Below are positions 57,001 through 64,000 of a DNA stretch of 64,000 bases, piece after piece. Below the pieces are notes generated by a model. It was not told the origin of the DNA and ran no database searches. It worked only from the letters and a program-made list of their open reading frames with translations. Origin of the DNA: Wolfiporia cocos. Lineage: Eukaryota > Basidiomycota > Agaricomycetes > Polyporales > Phaeolaceae. The position numbers and the translations under genes were made by a program. The stretch covers positions 806,001-870,000 of the forward strand of contig JACCLO010000003.1 of the NCBI GenBank assembly GCA_029448655.1, in the 5' to 3' direction. The first letter of the stretch is position 1. Each line of letters starts with the position of its first letter.

Positions 57001-57190
57001 AGGATCAATGAGGACCAAAATATATTTTGTAGGATCAACAAGGACCAAAATACTATTTGCAGGATCAATGAGGACCGGCATGTTATTTGCAGGATCAATG
57101 AGGACCGAAATGTTATTTGCAGGATCAATGAGGACCGAAATATTATTTGCAGGATTAAAGAGGATGGACATATTCATTGCAGGACTAACG
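57001..57190. repeat. 30-bp minisatellite
   Basis: Six full units and part of a seventh, with consensus AGGATCAATGAGGACCGAAA then TGTTATTTGC. The third to fifth units are nearly identical; the outer ones have diverged. Because the unit is a multiple of three, one minus-strand frame stays open and reads a repeated decapeptide (PANNISVLID). Confidence 0.93.
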
Positions 57191-57843
57191 AGCATACAGG
57201 TCATCGTCCTGCACTTATATTTTGTTTTTGGTATTTTCGTTTATTTTCCTTACTGTACTAAAACCTCCACACCAACTCTACCAGTGCATGAGACATGTCT
57301 CGAGGGAGTGGTACACGAACGCGAAGTAGGATCCATGACATTTCAGACCGATGTTCCCACGCTGGAGGGCGGCAAGATGTGCACGTAAATAGGATGCGGT
57401 CTTGACATTGTTGATGGAATCCGAGCCATCGCGCGTTTCGTACGCCAATCCTGACGGTATGTCGGACGTGTCTGTGCTGACGACGTGGCTCCCATCCGTT
57501 TTTTTTTCCACTACTTCACATGGACTCATAGTCACAGGACTGTTATGGTAATCATTTTGCCTTATCAAGTTACATGATCACTTGCTTCTCTCGATCACGT
57601 ATCATTACTTTTTCTTCTGTTGTATTTCAGTTGGCTCTCAAAACTGTGTCGTTTGTAACATATAACAGCAGCCGCGCGAAGTGTGCAATCCATCTCTCTC
57701 CTTGCATTTTCTGTGTGACATTGTCCTCTCAGTCTTAGCAAGGTGACACCGAGCTCAACCACAGCCAATCAAGTCTTCGTGGCAAAGATATCAGCAGCGA
57801 GGGAGCCAGAGCGGTGGATGGAGTCCAGCTGGTACTTACCAGT
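57191..57843. other. Spacer without a recognised gene
   Basis: A minus-strand open frame of 96 codons (57278-57568) has no recognised domain. The rest is AT-rich. Its right end belongs to the interrupted coding stretch described at 57769-58497. Confidence 0.4.
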
Positions 57844-58497
57844 TGTTATGGGTCGGATACCCGTTCGTATATTCGGGTCACGAATATAGATCGTTCAGTT
57901 GCTCGAGTGAGAAATACTGAGCGTAGTTTCCTACATTTGAGAACGAGTATAAGACTTCTTGTTTGTACAACAAGGTCGAGCTGGAGAGCCTCAACAGTAA
58001 ATACATGAGTTTATATACTACGTTAGGTTTTTGGGGTCAAGCCCATCCCAGATGTCACCAATACTATCTACGCTATAGTACCAAACATTTGATAGGTATG
58101 TAGTGATATATCCGAAATGATAGATAGGAATGCTGATGGCGGTTGAACGCCATCCGTCAGCTAGTAAATGATAGAGATGAAACGGTGGCAGAGTTGGATC
58201 TGCTAGAGGTGAAACACACCCTATACGCTAGTACAACTGGGGATGTGCCCAGTAGAGTCACGAGTAGCCAGGGGGTTGGTTGTGCAACAAGTCCCTGTAT
58301 CGCATTCGCCCAGTGGTGAGTTCGGCCAGTGTTCGAAAAATCAAAATGACCGTAACACCAGTAAGTTGTTCCTCTCTCACTGGTAGGCTCATTTTTGCTC
58401 TGGTGACGCGCATATACTGACCCATATCGTCCCTAACATACAGGTACTTAATGTACCAGTCACTCCAGAATGTGCTGGCATCATTTGGCGACCTCAA
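57769..58497 (-). pseudogene. Coding stretch split by a solo LTR
   Basis: Minus-strand frame: the right part reads STFWSDWYIKYLYVRDDMGQ and on to LPVREEQLTG, and ends exactly at the LTR target site. On the other side of the LTR the same frame continues with KYQLDSIHRSGSLAADIFAT and two residues to a TGA at 57769-57771. Taking out the LTR and one CCAGT gives one continuous frame. I do not recognise the protein; it may itself come from an old mobile element. Confidence 0.5.
57844..58357 (+). mobile_element. Solo LTR, family B, 514 bp
   Basis: From TGTTATGGGTCGGATACCCG to GACCGTAACA with perfect CCAGT duplications (57839-57843 and 58358-58362). A TATATAC box lies near 58013 in plus orientation. 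It is homologous to 51888-52595 but shorter. Confidence 0.88.
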
Positions 58498-58940
58498 ATT
58501 GTTTACATCTGTGGGTTCTCATGACGAGGTACGTTTTCTGCTTGCTTTTCCCACTGAGTATGTTGAACCTCGGCCTGCGCCGACGTGGAGATCACCACCA
58601 TGTGACCACCTCAGCAAACTGCCTCATCAAGACGTGCACTGACTGACATACATGTAAGTGTCTATCCCCACACCCATGCGTATGCTGTTGCTCACACAAC
58701 GCACCAGCGCGCACAAATCCTTCCACTATCTGTGCCGATTTGTGGTGCGAGCGGTGCATGTTGACGTTGATGCTCGAGGCTACTGACTGATGCTCTCTAG
58801 TAGATCTTTTGTGACCCCTTCTGTCACTTACTTTTACTACAGACATTGTTGTACTTATACATACTCCGAATATATTCAAGTTTCATTGGCACTACATTAA
58901 ATGACCATGATTTAGTACAATACTTGCCTCGGGTGCTCCT
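58498..58940. other. Spacer without a recognised gene
   Basis: Short open frames only; possibly the upstream part of the interrupted coding stretch on the minus strand. Confidence 0.35.
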
Positions 58941-58963
58941 AGGCCTGGCGACTGCTATTGTGT

Positions 58964-59045
58964 GGTCCTCGCAATAGCAAAGGCCCTCAGGTGAGGTCCT
59001 CGCAATAGCATGGGCCTCAGGTGAGGTCCTTGCAGGAACCTGGGC
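58964..59045. repeat. Short tandem repeat, 30-31 bp
   Basis: Two full units beginning GGTCCTCGCAATAGCA and a partial third, with a nearby inverted GCTATTGTG and CTATTGTGAGGACC. The GGTCC words recall the array at 9021-9180. Confidence 0.7.
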
Positions 59046-59099
59046 GCTTGCTATTGTGAGGACCTGCTACTATAAGGGGGTTATACATGAGTATACCGG

Positions 59100-59440
59100 T
59101 CCGGCTACAGTTACAGGACCTGCTAGGTATATCTACGTAGATACGAGTAGATCTACGGTCTCACACTTTGCTGATGGTAATGGCGTGAGTTCTTGGTTGG
59201 TAATGACTGTATAGCCGGTAATGGCTGTAGTTCGTGGAGACAGGAGGTGTAGGGTTTGGTTGGTTGGGTAGACAGGGTCCTAGCCATGAGTCTGGGTGGT
59301 CGTGACCTGATGAGTGTGGTCCCTGTAGCAAGGGGTTGGTCTGGTTAGGTGCTACTGGACTCATCATGGTTGGTTGTGGTCACGTGACTACTAGTGGCTT
59401 TATGTTGGACTGAATGTGTGGTCCGGGACTAGGGTTCTTA
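59100..59440 (-). mobile_element. Degenerate LTR-like sequence
   Basis: G- and T-rich on the plus strand, with GGTAATGGC words like those in the reverse complement of the 984-bp LTR. Probably an old minus-strand LTR fragment. Edges unknown. Confidence 0.3.
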
Positions 59441-59917
59441 GGCGTGGCTGGTGATGCTGTTGGCTAGTGCCCGTGATGGTTCGTCTATAGGGCGTGGATC
59501 TAGCTGAGGCATCGGGTTTCCAGCCTCGGGGGTGCTCTCGATGATCGGAAAAGGCCTAGAAGCTTGAAATTGGCGTGTGACAAAACCACGGCAGCAATCT
59601 AACTGACAGCTCATTGATGAAAATACGCACTGAGATCGCGGGTACCTAGGTTGCGGGCTTCGGATGCTGTTCGCAACGCCGTCAACAACCCATGTGGGAA
59701 CCCTCCGGGAATTGTATATTGCGACGACGGCGCTCATCAAAGTTATGAAGACTGCGGATAGAGTTGCGCTACTTGTCGTGATACCCCTTAGCGGAACCGC
59801 CGCTAGTTACGCACCCAGTTTGTGCTAGACTTCGATACGGTCGACGTCCAGAGCGTATATAGAGAGATGGGGCCTATCATCTGAGTAATTTTGCTACCCA
59901 TCGTGTCCAAGACCACA
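59441..59917. promoter_or_regulatory. Upstream region of the UbiA-type gene
   Basis: About 480 bp. A TATATA box at 59856-59861 lies 57 bp before the start codon. A minus-strand open frame of 100 codons (59438-59740) has no recognised domain. Confidence 0.45.
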
Positions 59918-61157
59918 ATGCGCTCGAGCCAGCCTCCACTGTGGCAGGCATATTGGAAGCTGACACGCATCCACCTCTGGCCTGCTGGAACCCTCCTCGT
60001 TTGGTGGCCATGTAGTAAGTCAGCTACTCATTTTGCATATTTGATGGTACTGACTGAGAATAATCATAGTGTGGGCATTGACAATGAGTGCATACAGACT
60101 AGGTCTGCCTCCGTCGCAGCTCGTTGTCCAGGGTGCTATATATCTTCTCGGGTGTACGGTTCGGCACAATGCCGCCTGTATTTGGAATGATATCTGCGAT
60201 CGTGACTTTGATCGCAAAGTAGGTTCGTGTTCACATCGTAGGATGGGATGCTCGGCTCAAACCTTGCTGTGCTCGCAGAGCGGACAAAATCGCGCCCACT
60301 GGCTACTGGGCAAATCTCAATTCCAGGCGCCTTGCTGTTTCTTGCAGTTCATTGCGCAGCTCTAATTAGACTCCTCGCTCTCGCTGGTCCTGAAGCGTAA
60401 GTCTTCACGATGTCACGTAGCCATGACTCCCGTGGACATTATCTCGATTAGGATGAAGATAGGCCTACTCGGTCTGTTAACGTTCGAGACGATATATCCT
60501 TTGTCGAAACGATTCACACATTGGCCTCAGGCATGGTTGGGTATGCTGCCAGCATTTGAGTGATTTGACTTACTACTCTGATCCTGATTATGTCATGGTA
60601 CAGGTTTTGACTGTGCATGGGGCTTGCCGGTAGCCTGGGTAGCAGTCAACGACTCCATTGACTGGAGGCTTGTTTCTGTCCTCGTCGTCGGCATCGCATG
60701 GCAAGTGGCATCCCGTCGTTCCTGAATAATACTGAGGATGGATCATAAGCAGCTGGACTATCCACTTCGACACAATATATGCTTGCCCTGACAAGAAAGA
60801 TGATATTCACGCCGGAGTCCACTCTTGCGCGCTTCTCTTCGGGGATTATATCCGTCCAATCCTATCTTTCTTTGCTAGTATATTCGTTTTATCTCTCGCA
60901 TACGCTGGCTATGTAAATCAACAGGGCCCTCTGTACTTCACGGTTACGGTTGCTGGTACCGCAGCACACATGTTCTGGCAACTCACAAGACCAAATTTAG
61001 AGAAGGAGGGGACCAAAATATGGAAGGTATGTACTTGATTGTACATTCTCTGTTACCGCGGTTTCCTCAGTACTCTGTGTCGTAGTCAAATGGCGATCTA
61101 GGCTACTTGATTTGGGGTGGAATGGTCCTCGACTATGCTCATAAATTGATGCTTTGA
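59918..61157 (+). CDS. UbiA-family prenyltransferase
   Basis: Membrane enzyme that joins a prenyl chain to an aromatic acceptor. Spliced length is about 300 residues. The start at ATG 59918, MRSSQPPLWQAYWKLTRIHL then WPAGTLLVWWPC, runs straight into the domain and leaves no room for a mitochondrial leader, unlike COQ2. The first Asp-rich motif is NDICDRDFDRKVERTKSRPL, and the second is YACPDKKDDIHAG; both bind the prenyl diphosphate through magnesium. Several hydrophobic helices follow, ending LGYLIWGGMVLDYAHKLML at TGA 61155-61157. Introns of about 50-65 nt were traced; the one at 60701-60752 uses GC/AG. It converges on a flavin monooxygenase. It is more like secondary-metabolism UbiA enzymes than COQ2, but COQ2 is not excluded. 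Confidence 0.82.
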
Positions 61158-61609
61158 CGCGACAGAAGTCACAGATCGTCATCAGACACTAGTCTGGTTT
61201 CCGAAGTTGCCACGGATCGTGTACTTGACCCATACCATATATGTTACCATCGTTTGTCGTTTGTCATGCTTGTCATGATGTTCGCTATATGATCTTTTGT
61301 TACTATTATGCGGTATACTACCGTGTTACCCCGTCTACAGGAGAGGCCCGCGATACTGATGGAAACTGTGATAGACGCGCCACCCATACTGAAAGGGACG
61401 GTTTGTCAAGATGTAGACTCACATGTCCGTATCGCAAACGTAAAAATACTGCACGGTTGGTGCCCTAGCAAGTGGATCTATCGCATCGACCCAAACTCAA
61501 AATTTGGATTTGTGTGCTGCGAAGTCGATCTAGTGACTATAAGTCTATATTAATTCACATACGGCCTCACACAGCGACACTTGTACAATTGTATCTATAG
61601 CGCGCTATC
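61158..61609. other. Convergent 3' region
   Basis: About 450 bp between two stop codons. Open frames of up to 81 codons show no known domain. Confidence 0.45.

Positions 61610-64000
<2,391 letters not shown>

Noticed and set aside
57001..57190. CRISPR array
   Set aside because: Units are head-to-tail 30-mers without unique spacers, in a eukaryotic genome. It is a minisatellite.
56935..57204. Repeat protein encoded by the minisatellite
   Set aside because: The open frame follows from a repeat unit divisible by three; I see no promoter, splice pattern or homologue.

Overview
This window looks like nuclear DNA of a filamentous basidiomycete (Agaricomycetes-like). The host genes carry many introns of about 50-60 nt that restore reading frames exactly, they are packed in divergent and convergent pairs, and they belong to conserved fungal families: NTO1, ARP2, RIM2, RPC25, BUD16 and a LisH/FLO8-type regulator. 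The window is a gene island (about 12.7-40.6 kb) between two blocks rich in LTR retroelements (1-9.4 kb and 41.3-59.4 kb), with a possible secondary-metabolism edge on the right (59.9-64 kb).

Left block: a truncated LTR (1-494), then a large non-autonomous LTR element (902-8842) with apparently identical 984-bp LTRs and a TTACT target duplication. Its leader and 3' end match those of the autonomous element at 41 kb, but it has no gag-pol. About 3.3 kb without a recognisable gene follows.

Gene island: NTO1 (-) and ARP2 (+) share a divergent promoter. RIM2 (-) and RPC25 (+) share another. Next come two divergently arranged single-pass membrane glycoproteins of unknown role (22.9-25.9 kb - and 26.6-27.5 kb +), pyridoxal kinase BUD16 (-), a poorly resolved 2.7-kb stretch, a LisH/FLO8-type transcriptional regulator (-), and a very large START-domain protein with a C-terminal membrane anchor (-).

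Right block: a complete Ty3/gypsy chromovirus-like element (41314-49487) has identical 361-bp LTRs, a CCTTG target duplication, a self-priming primer-binding site, a full dUTPase domain at the start of Pol, and a long C-terminal Pol extension that ends inside the 3' LTR. Its gag is broken in two places and its protease motif is altered. From 50.6 to 58.4 kb there is a dense cluster of solo LTRs from at least three further families, most with perfect 5-bp target duplications and two nested inside other LTRs. The cluster also holds an inverted pair of tRNA-derived repeats with pol III A and B boxes and a 30-bp minisatellite.

Right edge: a UbiA-family prenyltransferase (+) converges on a phenol-2-monooxygenase-like flavoprotein (-) that runs off the window. 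This pair could make a prenylated phenolic or meroterpenoid, but neighbours outside the window are needed to judge.
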